A DNA stretch of 64,000 nt, from positions 47,206 to 111,205 of the forward strand of contig JAHHHM010000025.1 of assembly GCA_019359355.1 (NCBI GenBank). The letters run 5' to 3'. A model generated the notes under the pieces. It worked only from the letters and a program-made list of their open reading frames with translations, did no database searches and was not told the DNA's origin. This document shows, one piece after another, positions 18,903-29,383 of the stretch. The position numbers were made by a program, and so were the translations under genes. This DNA comes from Microcoleus vaginatus WJT46-NPBG5 (GTDB taxonomy: Bacteria; Cyanobacteriota; Cyanobacteriia; Cyanobacteriales; Oscillatoriaceae). Every line of letters starts with the position of its first letter. Position 1 is the first letter of the stretch.

Positions 18903-21900
18903 TTAAGACGAAAAAGCTTTAGCTCGACAGCGTTTTAAATAAATTTCAGCGACTTTGTCTTCTGGATTTTTACCTAAACAATCTTTAAAACATTTTGCAG
19001 ATTCAAGAAACTTTTCGTGATTGTAGAGCGATAAAGCTTCCTCAAAAATCTCTACAGTTTTTAACTTACCTTCTCGAATCTCATCCAGATCGGCATCAAA
19101 CACTTCATAAACGGTTACTAACTCTGATTTTCCCTTAACGGTGACTTTATCAATCAGACGAATAGAATAGTCATCTGGATGCTGGAGATGAGAAAAAGTA
19201 TGGTGAGAAATTAATAAAGATACGCCATAATTTTTCGTCAATCCTTCAATTCGAGAGGCTAAATTCACAGCATCGCTAATTACTGTTCCATCCATTCGGT
19301 TGTGTCCGCCAACAGTCCCTAACATCAAAGAGCCGGTATTGATGCCAATGCCTATCTTTATTGGGGGTTTACCGGCTTCTTGGCGGTCTTTATTATATTC
19401 ACCCTGCCGTTGTAGCATTGCAAGGCCGGCTTTAACCGCCCAATCTGCACTGCCCCCAAACAAAGCCATAATTGCATCTCCAATATATTTATCAATAAAC
19501 CCATGATTGCTGGCAATCGCCGACTCCATTCGAGAAAGGTAAGAATTGATAAATTGAAAATTTTCATCGGGCGTCATTGTTTCACTCAACGTCGTAAAAT
19601 CACGAATATCAGAAAATAAAATTGACATCTCTTGTTGCACTGCATCGCCAAGTTTGACATCAATAATACTTTCCTTATTCAAAAGTTGAAGAAATTCATG
19701 GGGAACAAAGCGACCGTAAGCCCGACTGATATGGGCGAGGTTAATATGAGTTTTAATTCTTGCTAAAAGTTCATATTTGGAAATCGGCTTAGTTAGATAA
19801 TCATTCGCGCCGGCATCCAATCCTTCTAGCAAATCTGAGACTTGATTTTTTGCCGTCAAAAGCACAATAGGAAGCTCATGAGCTGGAAACTTTTCGCGCA
19901 GTTCTCGGCAAACCTCATAGCCTGTCATTTTCGGCATCATCACATCCAGTAAAACCAAGTCGGGTGGGAAACTTTCATCAAATGCAGCGAGTGCCTCGCT
20001 CCCACTTGCTGCTTGAATAATGGCATAATTTTGCAGCGACAAATGATTGAAAAGAACCTGAAGATTCACCGGCTCATCATCCACAATCAAAATCTTAAAC
20101 TGTGAGACAGATTCAGGATGAGAAATTGAAAGTTGAGAAGATTGGGAAATCGAATCGGGGGATTGAAGGTTGGAAACCGCAGAGATAGGAGAAGGCGTTT
20201 GTGAAGAAGCTTCTTGTTTTTCTCTTTCCAGTTTCCTCTCTTCAGGAGACACCGGCAGCGTAAAAGTAAAGCGAGATCCAGCCCCTACACTCGATTCAAC
20301 CCAAATTTTCCCACCATGTAATTCCACTAGCTGTTTAGTAACCGTTAAACCCAAGCCGGTGCCACCATACTCCCTGGCTGTAGATCCATCCGCTTGCTCA
20401 AAAGATTCAAAAATTCTGTCTAATTTATCTTTTGGAATCCCAATGCCGGTGTCGGAAACCGTAATCGCGAGTTGGGAATTGGCAGAGGATACCGATAAGC
20501 CTTGACCCGGTGTTCCAGACCTTTCAACCACTTCCGCTGAAATTTCTACCGCTCCAGATTGCGTAAACTTAATCGCATTTCCAATTAAGTTATACAAAAT
20601 TTGTTGAACCCGATTCTCATCGGCATTTGCCATCGGCATATCCGGAGAAATTTTATTAATTAGCTGCAAATCTTTTTTGCCGGCAAGCGCTTTACTGAGG
20701 GCTAAAACCACCTCAGTGATTTCTCTCATTCCCACCGGCTTGAGTTGCAGCTCAATATTTTTATGTTTGAGTTGCGAGAAATCTAGGAGATCGTTAACCA
20801 GCGTGTTCAGCCGCTGTCCGCTTTGAGCGATCATCAACAAGTTTTTCTGTTGCAGTTCAGAAAGTTGCCCAGTCGCTCCGTCCATCATCGATTCAGCAAT
20901 GCCAATCATGCCATGCAGGGGGGTTCGCAGTTCGTGAGAGGTATTTGCCAAAAATTCATCCTTGATGCGATCCAAGTGCTGCAACTCAGCATTTGCCGCC
21001 ATCAGCGCCGTCTCACTGTTTTTTAGCGCCCCTGTAGCCCGTTCTACGGCTTCTTGCAATTTTGCCGGCCATCTGACCAAAATGTAAACCAAGCCACCCA
21101 CAACCAGCGCTAGCACCCCGCCTCCCAACTGCAACCACTGGGAAATTGGGGCTTGCCTAGGCCATCCCTGTGCCGGCACGGCTGCCAATGTCCACGAACC
21201 ATTCGGCAGCGTCACCGACAAAATGACTGGATTTTGTTTAAAAATTTTGGCATCCCCGAAAAAGACTTCCCCATCATCCCCTAACCCATCCTTGCCACGA
21301 ATGGTGTAGCGAAGTTTTGAAGAGGGATCGAGTAGTCCGGCATCGTGAAACAAGGTATTTTGGTCGATGATGATGCCAACCATCCCCCAGAAATCACCAC
21401 TTTCAGGCGCTTGTCCAGGAGGAGTTAGAAAAACCGGCGTGCGGCTGATGAATGCCACACCGTGGGGCACTAAATTAATCGGGCCGGCAACCACTGTTTT
21501 TCTGTATCTAATTGCCCGTTCGATTGCTTCCCGTTCTGCTGGCTTACTCATCGGATCAAGCCCGATAGCCGATTCATTCCCCGCCAGGGGATACATATGA
21601 CTGACTATCGCGTTTTCATACAGCGCTACGCTGCGAATGCCCCGTTGTTGCGCCACAATAACTTCGGCAAGACTTTCAAATTGCTTTTGATCAATGTTGG
21701 GATTGATGGCTGAAACATAAGCCACCAGACCCCGTTCTAGAAAAAGCCTCTGGTTTAACGCGCCTTCAAGGCGAGCTCTAACGGCACTCAACTCACTAAG
21801 AACAGTGGCACGATGTTGCTCTTGAAACCGTTTTTGTTCAGAATAATCCAGTACCCCAGTAACACCCAAAACAATCACGAAGGCGAATGAGGCGGCGAAA

Positions 21901-21980
21901 TAGGGCAATAAGTGAATTTTCCTGCCGGCTTCGGTAGTTTTTCGGGAAAGTTTAGGCACAAAAGAAGTTAAAAATTTCAT
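18903..21980 (-). CDS. CHASE-histidine kinase-receiver-class III adenylate cyclase
   Basis: A 1025-residue membrane protein. One helix (about 25-45), an extracytoplasmic CHASE-type sensor (about 50-285) and a second helix (about 288-310) are followed by a coiled coil. A HisKA domain then has H349 in TSHELRTP, with an ATPase domain carrying DTGIGI and GGTGLGL. A receiver has phosphoacceptor D679 in LLDVMMP. The class III cyclase domain (about 780-960) has metal ligands D791 and D835, substrate residue K831, and transition-state residues N906 and R910. T899 replaces the usual adenine-selecting Asp; this Lys-Thr pair marks the bicarbonate-stimulated class IIIb enzymes such as Spirulina CyaC and mammalian sAC. 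A short TPR-like tail follows. Predicted output is cAMP. The gene stands alone. Confidence 0.93.
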   Translation of the reverse strand: MKFLTSFVPKLSRKTTEAGRKIHLLPYFAASFAFVIVLGVTGVLDYSEQKRFQEQHRATVLSELSAVRARLEGALNQRLFLERGLVAYVSAINPNIDQKQFESLAEVIVAQQRGIRSVALYENAIVSHMYPLAGNESAIGLDPMSKPAEREAIERAIRYRKTVVAGPINLVPHGVAFISRTPVFLTPPGQAPESGDFWGMVGIIIDQNTLFHDAGLLDPSSKLRYTIRGKDGLGDDGEVFFGDAKIFKQNPVILSVTLPNGSWTLAAVPAQGWPRQAPISQWLQLGGGVLALVVGGLVYILVRWPAKLQEAVERATGALKNSETALMAANAELQHLDRIKDEFLANTSHELRTPLHGMIGIAESMMDGATGQLSELQQKNLLMIAQSGQRLNTLVNDLLDFSQLKHKNIELQLKPVGMREITEVVLALSKALAGKKDLQLINKISPDMPMANADENRVQQILYNLIGNAIKFTQSGAVEISAEVVERSGTPGQGLSVSSANSQLAITVSDTGIGIPKDKLDRIFESFEQADGSTAREYGGTGLGLTVTKQLVELHGGKIWVESSVGAGSRFTFTLPVSPEERKLEREKQEASSQTPSPISAVSNLQSPDSISQSSQLSISHPESVSQFKILIVDDEPVNLQVLFNHLSLQNYAIIQAASGSEALAAFDESFPPDLVLLDVMMPKMTGYEVCRELREKFPAHELPIVLLTAKNQVSDLLEGLDAGANDYLTKPISKYELLARIKTHINLAHISRAYGRFVPHEFLQLLNKESIIDVKLGDAVQQEMSILFSDIRDFTTLSETMTPDENFQFINSYLSRMESAIASNHGFIDKYIGDAIMALFGGSADWAVKAGLAMLQRQGEYNKDRQEAGKPPIKIGIGINTGSLMLGTVGGHNRMDGTVISDAVNLASRIEGLTKNYGVSLLISHHTFSHLQHPDDYSIRLIDKVTVKGKSELVTVYEVFDADLDEIREGKLKTVEIFEEALSLYNHEKFLESAKCFKDCLGKNPEDKVAEIYLKRCRAKAFSS

Positions 21981-22085
21981 ATTTAATGAAGATGAGAGCG
22001 ACCTCTCTTCAACAGCGGTGGTTTTAGAGGATGATGTATTCTGGTGTTTTATGGTATTAGGTTTTTGAAATTATGCCTTAACAAT

Positions 22086-23300
22086 TTAGTCAAGGACTTC
22101 TAACACAGATCTGGGTGATAATTTATCTTTAAACCAGACAATTCGCGCCGGCACATCTTTGAGATTAACCCCGGCTTTTTCTAAATTCAATCGCTCAGAA
22201 ATCGCCAAAATTAAGTTATCGCGATCTGACCGGCGCACTTGAGCGAATTTCTTTTGCAAATATTCGGGCCGCCAGTAGCCGACAATTTCTAGCAAGAATG
22301 TGCGACCGTCGGGATGTACCAGGCGAAAGTCTGGAATCATTACACTCCCAGGAATGGGAATTAAATCCACTTCTCTTTCTAAAACCCAATTCGTTTTCAT
22401 TGCGTCCCACCTGTCCGCAAAGGATGCTTCTAGCATACTGTCATAAGGCTTGCCGGGGGGGTAGTGACTGACTAAACCGCACTCAGAGTCAAGGGCGAAG
22501 CGTCCCGTTTTCCAGTCGCCGGTGTAGAAGTCGCGGGTTTGCAGCGTTGCCTTCATACTCCATTTCGTGACGTGCAGCAAGGCGGGGATCATCTTGGCAA
22601 GGGCGAGTCCGTAGCGCGTGCTTGGTTTAAATAAGCTGGTCGGGCCATCAATGGTGATCGTGAAACCGCAATCGGCATCGCCTTCAATATAAGCCATTAG
22701 TTGAAAAAGTTTGAGATAGCGGAATAAAAGCTTATACTCACCGGGAACGTTACGGTGTGCGTTGAGGGTGAGGTGGGTGGCGCGGTAAAAAACGCCCTGC
22801 ACTTGGGAAAGGTTGTAGCGGTGCAGTAAGTTTTCGGGCGTCGGTGCGTCAAATTCGGTGAGGATTTTATTTTCGTTTAAATCGGCATAAAGGCCGGCTT
22901 TGATTTCCACCGGCAGCACTTCCCGTTCTAATTCCTGACTGAGTTGGGTAGCGAGTTTGTCTAGGGTTTTTTCGGTGGCGTGGCTGCTGGGAACGGTTTC
23001 TGCTGCTAGCGTAAACACACGCTGCCGCAATTGTTCAGGATCGAGGGGACTGATCGCTTCAAAGGTGCAAAAGCCGCTTTTAAGCAGGTGCGCGAGTCCG
23101 CGTTTGAGCCGGTAGTCGGGACTGTCGCCTTCGAGTTCGAGGAGTTGCCGGTCGAGTTCTCCTTGCGTCGCACCTTGACACTCTTGGAAACAAGTGATGA
23201 TTTCTGAGGCGATTGCCAGATGTTTAGAATCAATTGTTAGGCATTTGGGAACGATGGTTTCGCCCTGAAGCCGGTGCATCAGTAAATCGGTTGGGAGCAT
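22086..23300 (-). CDS. DUF790 (Bax1-like) nuclease
   Basis: A 404-residue protein of the DUF790 family, whose archaeal member Bax1 is a structure-specific nuclease that works with the XPB helicase. The C-terminal nuclease core shows SMLEASFADRW, IPDFRLVHPDG and FLLEIVGYWRPEYLQKK, giving the E, D and E residues of a PD-(D/E)xK-like site. The N-terminal half is helical and starts MLPTDLLMHRLQGETIVPKC, typical of the family. An XPB-like helicase lies 4.3 kb upstream on the same strand (27586-29187), separated by an MFS gene and a TPR gene. A shared role in DNA repair or processing is an inference from the family pairing. Confidence 0.88.
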   Translation of the reverse strand: MLPTDLLMHRLQGETIVPKCLTIDSKHLAIASEIITCFQECQGATQGELDRQLLELEGDSPDYRLKRGLAHLLKSGFCTFEAISPLDPEQLRQRVFTLAAETVPSSHATEKTLDKLATQLSQELEREVLPVEIKAGLYADLNENKILTEFDAPTPENLLHRYNLSQVQGVFYRATHLTLNAHRNVPGEYKLLFRYLKLFQLMAYIEGDADCGFTITIDGPTSLFKPSTRYGLALAKMIPALLHVTKWSMKATLQTRDFYTGDWKTGRFALDSECGLVSHYPPGKPYDSMLEASFADRWDAMKTNWVLEREVDLIPIPGSVMIPDFRLVHPDGRTFLLEIVGYWRPEYLQKKFAQVRRSDRDNLILAISERLNLEKAGVNLKDVPARIVWFKDKLSPRSVLEVLD

Positions 23301-23403
23301 GAAAAATTATTCACCACTTTTAACTTTTTAATTGTGCCTGATCTCCCCACATTTCTGGGAATTATATCCGTTAATTTTTTGTTTTAACAATTACAAAAGA
23401 AGA

Positions 23404-23422
23404 GGCCGGCATCGTGCCGGCC
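23404..23422 (-). terminator. Hairpin terminator of the MFS gene
   Basis: GGCCGGCA (23404-23411) and TGCCGGCC (23415-23422) form a perfect 8-bp stem with a 3-base loop, followed on the minus strand by TCTTCTTTTG. It lies 52 bases past the MFS stop. GGCCGGCA-type hairpins are also a common dispersed repeat in such genomes. Confidence 0.55.
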
Positions 23423-23473
23423 CCACAGAGAAACTTCATCAAAGTTTTATCAAAAATTTGCAAACCTCTAATG

Positions 23474-24820
23474 CTATGCGTGTTGCATCTTTGTCGGGAG
23501 TAGCGTTCGCAGGCTCCATAAACACACTGCGATCCCGCCAACTAAGACTGCACCCGTCACAAAACAGACACTATAGCCAAAGGTTTTAGCCAGCCAGCCA
23601 CTCACCAAACTACCAACAACGGTAGAAATACCAATCATCGCGTTATACACGCCAAGGGCTGTGCCTTCTTGACCTTTGGGAGTGAGGTTGGCAATGGTTG
23701 TCATGCTAGATAAGTTGATTGCCGCCCAAGTAATGCCGGTTAGCAGGTGAGTTACCCCAACAATGATCAAGCTTGCCGGTGTTGGTTGCATCAACGCGAC
23801 TGTGGCAAAAATGAGAAAAATGATAACCCGCGAACCTGTCGCAACCGCTTGCAACGTTATACCATTTCGGTATTTTATAAATCTGCCGGCGGGAATGTAG
23901 AAAAATGTTTCCACGATGGCTTTACTAACGGTGATTAAAAGTACCTGGGTATTGGTTGCCTTTAATATGTCCGTGAGAAAAATCGGGAAGGGAACGAAGA
24001 CGATTTGGATGGCAAAGAAAAAGGCAATGCAACACAAATAGTAAAGGATTAACGGACTCTCTAGCAATTGCGGAGCTTGACGCAAAATTCCTGGATGCAG
24101 GATAAAATAAATCATTCGGGCCGAGTAAATTCGCGACCTTTCTTCAATTACGCCGATTCCGAGACGTCCGCGTAATTGGGGTTGAAAGTGCCGGCGGGGC
24201 TGGGCATTTTTCGGTTCTTTCACCCAGTACAGGCATAAAATTAAACTGAGGGAAGCAAAGCCGCCGGCGAATAGCAATAAAGTCCGCATTGCGCCGGCAA
24301 TGCCCCAATATTTAGGTATCAATGCTAGCCAAATTGCGCCGAGTACAACCCCGGCGACAAAACTCCAACCACTAATTTCATAGAAGCGGCTAAAAGATTG
24401 TGCCCTCTCATCTTCTGGCACACTATCTAATACTAAAGCTGAAGCAACAGGTGTCACGGCTGCCATCAAAAACCCGACTAGAAAACTCCATAGCAGAATG
24501 TGTGAGAGGTTTTGCTCTAAAGCGATGAGGCAGGTAAAAACGGCAAAGCCTAGAAACCCAATGGTTAAAAAGGGGCGGCGGCGTTTCATCATGTCAGAAA
24601 GGTTGCCCCAAAAGATGAAAGCCACGACGCCGGCAAGGGAGATAATAGAGTGAATGTTTCCGACATCAGCGACACTGCCGCCGGCAACCTGCACAATAAA
24701 TAAGGGCAACAAGGTGATCAGCAAACCTTCGCCTAACTTGTAGGGAACGAACGCAAAAAACCAAAGTGGAACCGATAGATGCGAGCGCATGGAAAGTATC
24801 AATCCTTGTCTTGTTAACAT
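23474..24820 (-). CDS. Major facilitator superfamily transporter
   Basis: A 448-residue protein with about twelve hydrophobic segments in two blocks of six, split by a basic central loop (about 205-245, rich in Arg and Pro). The MFS motif A variant is visible as GNLSDMMKRRRPF after the second helix. The family exchanges small solutes or drugs across the membrane by a rocker-switch mechanism; the substrate cannot be told from sequence. Met11 (MRSHLSVPLW) is an alternative start that would place only a short cytosolic tail before the first helix. A hairpin terminator lies after the gene. Confidence 0.9.
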   Translation of the reverse strand: MLTRQGLILSMRSHLSVPLWFFAFVPYKLGEGLLITLLPLFIVQVAGGSVADVGNIHSIISLAGVVAFIFWGNLSDMMKRRRPFLTIGFLGFAVFTCLIALEQNLSHILLWSFLVGFLMAAVTPVASALVLDSVPEDERAQSFSRFYEISGWSFVAGVVLGAIWLALIPKYWGIAGAMRTLLLFAGGFASLSLILCLYWVKEPKNAQPRRHFQPQLRGRLGIGVIEERSRIYSARMIYFILHPGILRQAPQLLESPLILYYLCCIAFFFAIQIVFVPFPIFLTDILKATNTQVLLITVSKAIVETFFYIPAGRFIKYRNGITLQAVATGSRVIIFLIFATVALMQPTPASLIIVGVTHLLTGITWAAINLSSMTTIANLTPKGQEGTALGVYNAMIGISTVVGSLVSGWLAKTFGYSVCFVTGAVLVGGIAVCLWSLRTLLPTKMQHA

Positions 24821-25101
24821 AATTTTCCCTTTAGCCGAGGATTCAGCAGTTTGCTTCCTTAGGAAACATGGGTTTAATTGCTGAGGCTGCTAATTTTTGT
24901 TTTTAGGGTAAATAAAGAAAAGAGAAAAGCACGCTTTTAGCGATTTTTAAATTTTACGCTCACAATTCTAGGTTATCCGGGATTTTGTATCCAATTTGAC
25001 GCATTTTTTATTACAGACTTGTCAAGTTTTTTATCAAGTGTCTAAAGCCATATTTTTACAAGGTTTCAAAAAAAATATGAGGGTTAGAGAATTAGAAATA
25101 T

Positions 25102-25168
25102 ACGCAGATGCACGCAGATATCGTTAGGAATCATCTGCGTGCATCTGCGTGTATCTGCGGTAAAAAAC
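25102..25168. repeat. Dispersed palindromic repeat, best copy
   Basis: The left arm ACGCAGATGCACGCAGA (25102-25118) is perfectly complementary over 17 bases to 25134-25150, with a 15-base loop. A further GTATCTGCGGTAAAAAAC follows. Copies or single arms occur at 12998, 33476, 35489, 36242 and perhaps 43108. It sits between the TPR gene stop and the MFS gene and could act as a transcript end on the minus strand. Confidence 0.85.
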
Positions 25169-25177
25169 AATCAAGCT

Positions 25178-27493
25178 CTAGCGAAAACAGGCAAGACGTT
25201 TCTGTGCTAAATCCCGAGCAGCATCGTTTTGAATATTCTGAGTGACTTGCAAAGCTCTGTCATATTGCTTTGCTTCAGCATATTTAATGGCAATTGTTTC
25301 ATAGAGGCTGGCTCTGTCATACTCATCCTCAACTTGAATACTCTCTGTGACATTTATTATTTGAGATTCCGGGCCGGCAATTGTACCTGTGACTGCAATG
25401 GCTTGAGATAAGACTTCGTCAACTCGCTCTGTTTGGCCGGCTTCGATATGTTTATCAGCCAATAAAAGCAGGATTCGAGCGTGCGCTTGCGGATTATTGA
25501 CGAGGGCGTTTGCCGAGGAAATGGCAGCACTGTACTGTCCAGATTTAATCGCTGCTTGGGCTATCTCTTGCAACTGATTGTTTTTGTGATCCTCAATGCT
25601 GATTGCTTTCACAAAAGGCAAAGCTAGTTCGTATTGTTCACCTCGAATCAATTGGTGAGCAATGCCGGTTAAAAGATTCGTATTTTCATTAACTTTTTGT
25701 GAGGCGTCTAACGCTTGTGTTATAATATTTGCAGCTTTTTCTGGCTGGCCGGCTTTGGCTGTTTCCAAGCCAATGGCAGCAAGGGCATAACTTTTCTGCT
25801 CGGAATCGGCAATCGCATTCGCCTCTTGCAACGTTTGAGATAGTAGCGCAGAATTTTGAGACTGAAGCGCAATGGCAGCTAGGATTTTAAATTGGTAAAA
25901 AGGCGAATAACTGGCAATACTGCGAGCAATTTGCACCGCTTTGTCTGATTGGCCGGTTTTGGCATAAGCAAGCGCAACTTGATATAAAGTTGGTTCTTTC
26001 AATTCATAGCCAACGGAATTGGGAATAATTTGAATGGCTCGCAAAGCAATATCATAATTTCCCGCTTCTAAAGCTTTCAGAGAAAGCTCTCGTAAATTTC
26101 CGGCTTGTTGCATACTATCGGGCAAATCTAGGGAATTCCCAGCTTGTTTAAAAACCTCCCCTAGTTTTTCACCGGCTTGAATTGCATAATTGTAGAAGCC
26201 GGCTTTGGTGTAGTTGCGAAGCATCTCCCCACTAACATCCAATTTTTGACGAGCATCCTTAATTTCTGCAATTGAATTAAAGGCTTGATTAGCAACCTGC
26301 GAGGCTTTTTCCGATTGCCCCATTTTGGCGTGTTGCAGGGCAATAGAACCCAATGCTCTCGCTTTTAGTTGAGGTTCACTAATTGCTTGAATCCCTGTCA
26401 AGGCTGCATCCGGTTCACCGGCTTGTGCGTATTGAATGACACTCTCTGAAACTAAAGTTGCCTTGTTGTATGGCTGAGGTTCAGTTTGAGCCACTTTCAA
26501 AGCTTGCGAAAAAATTTCCAATCCTCCATCTTTGTTACCGCTTTTAACAGAAGTTGTGGCAATATTAGTTAAAGCTTTTGTCTGTACTTGAATGTTTTTG
26601 ATGGTTGTTGCAAGTTGGGTGGCTTGCCGTAGGTTTCCATTTTTGGCATACTGACTAGCAATGCCGGCTAAAGCAGTTTCCTGATAATACTCAGCATCCG
26701 TTATTTGTTCGGCAACTTCAATGGCTTTTGTATAGTTGCCGGCTTGGGCGTAGGAAAGGGCAATTGGCTCTAGCACCCAGGCTTTTTCATTGGGATCAGC
26801 ATACTTGACTGATTGCGAGAATTCGAGTGCTTGAGAAAGAATGGGTGTCGCTTTGTCGAATTCATTAATCGCCACATAGGCTTTAGCAATGGCTGTCAGT
26901 GCTTTGGTTTTAGACTCACCACCCTGAATTGTTTTTTCGCTTTGTAGTGCTTGAGAAATCAGTTCAGAAGCTTGTGATGTCTGTCCAATTTGGGCATAGA
27001 AGCCGGCAAGGGAACTCAAAGCCCTTGTTTTTGCCAAACTAGCGCCGGCGCTCAAACTTTGGGTTAATTGCAGTGCCGGTGATAAAAGCGTTTGCGCTCT
27101 TTCTTTTTTCCCGCTTTCCTGATAACGATTGAGCATTTGGCTTAAAACAGCCGATTGATTGTTGTAATCGACAACAATTTCTTCAAGGAAACTTGCTTTA
27201 ATTTTCTCGTCTGTTAAGTTTTGAAGGCTTTTAAAGGCTTGAAGAAGCGTTTCCTCAGCTTTCTCAGTCTGCTCCATATAAGCCTGCTGCTGAAACTGCT
27301 CTAGCAACTCACGAACTCGCGCTGAAGCTTTTTGATTTTTATCTGCTTGACACTCGGTATTTACTTGGTTTTGAGCTAGCTTGATATTCGCTGAGCTATC
27401 AACTCTAGAAGTTTGGAAAGCTTGACTAAAATTGCCAAGGGCAAACAAACTTCCCAAGCAACTCACACTCACTAGCAACCACAGCTTTTTCAT
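25178..27493 (-). CDS. Exported tetratricopeptide-repeat protein
   Basis: A 771-residue protein. The first 25-28 residues (MKKLWLLVSVSCLGSLFALG) form a signal peptide; C12 is not in a convincing lipobox. The rest is almost entirely helical repeats of about 34-45 residues, with recurring patterns such as YAKTGQSDKA and AGQTEKA and frequent ISQAL or LSQAL endings. I count more than ten units, consistent with a TPR-like superhelix. No enzymatic motif is present. It probably acts as a periplasmic or outer-surface protein-binding scaffold (inference). It lies between the XPB-like helicase and the MFS gene on the same strand, separated from each by at least 90 bases. Confidence 0.85.
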   Translation of the reverse strand: MKKLWLLVSVSCLGSLFALGNFSQAFQTSRVDSSANIKLAQNQVNTECQADKNQKASARVRELLEQFQQQAYMEQTEKAEETLLQAFKSLQNLTDEKIKASFLEEIVVDYNNQSAVLSQMLNRYQESGKKERAQTLLSPALQLTQSLSAGASLAKTRALSSLAGFYAQIGQTSQASELISQALQSEKTIQGGESKTKALTAIAKAYVAINEFDKATPILSQALEFSQSVKYADPNEKAWVLEPIALSYAQAGNYTKAIEVAEQITDAEYYQETALAGIASQYAKNGNLRQATQLATTIKNIQVQTKALTNIATTSVKSGNKDGGLEIFSQALKVAQTEPQPYNKATLVSESVIQYAQAGEPDAALTGIQAISEPQLKARALGSIALQHAKMGQSEKASQVANQAFNSIAEIKDARQKLDVSGEMLRNYTKAGFYNYAIQAGEKLGEVFKQAGNSLDLPDSMQQAGNLRELSLKALEAGNYDIALRAIQIIPNSVGYELKEPTLYQVALAYAKTGQSDKAVQIARSIASYSPFYQFKILAAIALQSQNSALLSQTLQEANAIADSEQKSYALAAIGLETAKAGQPEKAANIITQALDASQKVNENTNLLTGIAHQLIRGEQYELALPFVKAISIEDHKNNQLQEIAQAAIKSGQYSAAISSANALVNNPQAHARILLLLADKHIEAGQTERVDEVLSQAIAVTGTIAGPESQIINVTESIQVEDEYDRASLYETIAIKYAEAKQYDRALQVTQNIQNDAARDLAQKRLACFR

Positions 27494-27585
27494 CTCTGTA
27501 ACAACTATTATTTACATTAAAAGATTCAGCAGAATTCGCTCCTGTTCCTGATCCTTTTTTCTTTTCTATCTGCGTCTGAAAAAAA

Positions 27586-29187
27586 CTAATCCTCTGTTCC
27601 CTTGTTTTCTGGCTCCTCGGCTTCCTCACCCCATTGTTCCTTCGACTCAGCCGCACGCTGAGAAACCTGTTTAGAAACGCCATACAAAGGTGTGGGCGCT
27701 TCAGGAGATATAGAAGGTTTAGCTTGAGGGGAAGGCAAAATTTCTAACTGTCGGTATTTGTTCCCATCCTTCTTAGCCTTTTTCTCCAAGGGTTCTTCAC
27801 GTTTGTGCGGTTCATATTTATTTTCTCCTCGGCGGCGCTGAGAGGTTCCTTCCTCAGCCGTATCTTCCGCTATGACTTCATATAAAATTGCGACTTTATC
27901 CCGATCTGTTCCTCTACGCAAAACTCGCCCTAGACGTTGAATATACTCGCGCTGAGAACCTGTACCTGATAGCAAGATGGCAACTTTAGCATCTGGCACA
28001 TCAACCCCTTCATTCAAGACATGAGAGGCTACTATAGCTTTATATTCGCCGGCTTTAAATCGGGTGAGAATTTCATGGCGTTCTTTAACAGGTGTTTGAT
28101 GGGTAAGTGCGGGAATTAAAAATTCTTGAGAAATTCGGTAAACCGTAGCATTATCTGCCGTGAAAATTAGGATGCGTTCCGGGTAATGTTGGGCTAATAA
28201 ATCTGCCAAAATTCGCAACTTGCCGCCGGTTCCAAGCGCAATATCTTTGGCTTGCCGGTGGGCTAACATAGCCCGTCTTCCTGCCGGCGATCTGCAACTC
28301 GCTTGCACAAATAGCTGCCAGCCTTTGATGCTGCCGAGGGAAATATTGGATTCCCGCAAAAATTCGTTGCGAGTTTTAATCAACTCCGTATATTGCTCGC
28401 GCTCTAGTTTGGAAAGTTTGACTTTAATCTGTACAATTTCATGGTTGGCAAGTGCGCCGCCGGCAAGTTCTTCTGCCGTCTTGCGATAAATTTCAGGGCC
28501 GATTAAAGTATTTAAATCAGAATGCTTGCCATCTGTGCGTTCCGGGGTTGCAGTCAATCCCAGCCGGTAGGGTGCGATCGCATACTCTGCAATCACGCGG
28601 TTGAAGTCGGTGGGCAAGTGATGACACTCATCAAACACAATCAGCGCGTAACGGTTGCCCAAGCTTTCTGCATGAATGGCGGCGCTATCGTAAGTTGCAA
28701 CCAGAATCGGGGTGCGATCGCGTGAACCGCCCCCCAGCAAACCCACTTCCACATCTGGAAAAGCAGCCTCTAAATGTGCATACCACTGGTGCATCAAATC
28801 CAGGGTGGGAACGACAACCAAGGTGCTTCGGGGGGTGGCTTGCATTGCCAGTTGCGCCAGATACGTTTTACCGGCAGCCGTCGGCAATACCACCACCCCG
28901 CAACGTCCCGCCTGCTTCCACGCCAGCAACGCCTCACTTTGATGGGCGTAAGGTTCCATTTCCATGCTGGCATTGAGTTCCAGCGGTTCAAATGCCTTGG
29001 CTTCGTCGCTAATTTGAGTGCCTTCGGCTTGCAGCGCTTCCATCAAAGGGCGGTAGTGGAAGGCAGGAATGCGAAATTTCTCAACGCGATCATCCCACGT
29101 TGCAAATTCCACCCAAGCTTTCCCTCTTGGGGGTGGGTGCAAAATGAGCGTGCCGCGATCAAAGGTAATGGTAGATGTACGCGCCAT
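27586..29187 (-). CDS. XPB-like DEAD/DEAH-box helicase
   Basis: A 533-residue superfamily 2 helicase. An N-terminal damage-recognition-like region (about 1-75) precedes the helicase core. Motif I is LPTAAGKT (about 101-108), motif II is FDECHH, motif III is GLTATPERTDGK, and motif VI is QRLGRVLRRG, all as in archaeal and bacterial XPB. The C-terminal 90 residues are charged and low-complexity (KREEPLEKKAKKDG and beyond) and probably disordered. XPB enzymes unwind DNA in repair and partner with Bax1 nucleases; a DUF790/Bax1 homolog lies downstream at 22086-23300. The start ATG gives MARTSTITFDRGTL, the usual start. It diverges from the cytochrome b gene. Confidence 0.92.
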   Translation of the reverse strand: MARTSTITFDRGTLILHPPPRGKAWVEFATWDDRVEKFRIPAFHYRPLMEALQAEGTQISDEAKAFEPLELNASMEMEPYAHQSEALLAWKQAGRCGVVVLPTAAGKTYLAQLAMQATPRSTLVVVPTLDLMHQWYAHLEAAFPDVEVGLLGGGSRDRTPILVATYDSAAIHAESLGNRYALIVFDECHHLPTDFNRVIAEYAIAPYRLGLTATPERTDGKHSDLNTLIGPEIYRKTAEELAGGALANHEIVQIKVKLSKLEREQYTELIKTRNEFLRESNISLGSIKGWQLFVQASCRSPAGRRAMLAHRQAKDIALGTGGKLRILADLLAQHYPERILIFTADNATVYRISQEFLIPALTHQTPVKERHEILTRFKAGEYKAIVASHVLNEGVDVPDAKVAILLSGTGSQREYIQRLGRVLRRGTDRDKVAILYEVIAEDTAEEGTSQRRRGENKYEPHKREEPLEKKAKKDGNKYRQLEILPSPQAKPSISPEAPTPLYGVSKQVSQRAAESKEQWGEEAEEPENKGTED

Positions 29188-29383
29188 CAGTTGGTTAAGT
29201 TGCCGGGTTCCCCGTTATTTTAAGGGAGTCTGAGCTGAGTTGGAGATGCACAGCCTCGGTTGTATGCAAACCGGCTGCTATTCCTTGGGGAGTAGATTGC
29301 AAATCTGTGGAAAATATTTGAGCTTTTTTTTAATAACTGCGTTACAAAAGTATAGAGTACCTTAACAAAAGTACAAAATAGCC

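Noticed and set aside
17424..21980. Patatin plus cyclase as a CBASS-like defence system
   Set aside because: The cyclase is a class III adenylate cyclase fused to a kinase, not a CD-NTase. The genes are 480 bases apart and each has a normal stand-alone family, so a defence role is not supported.
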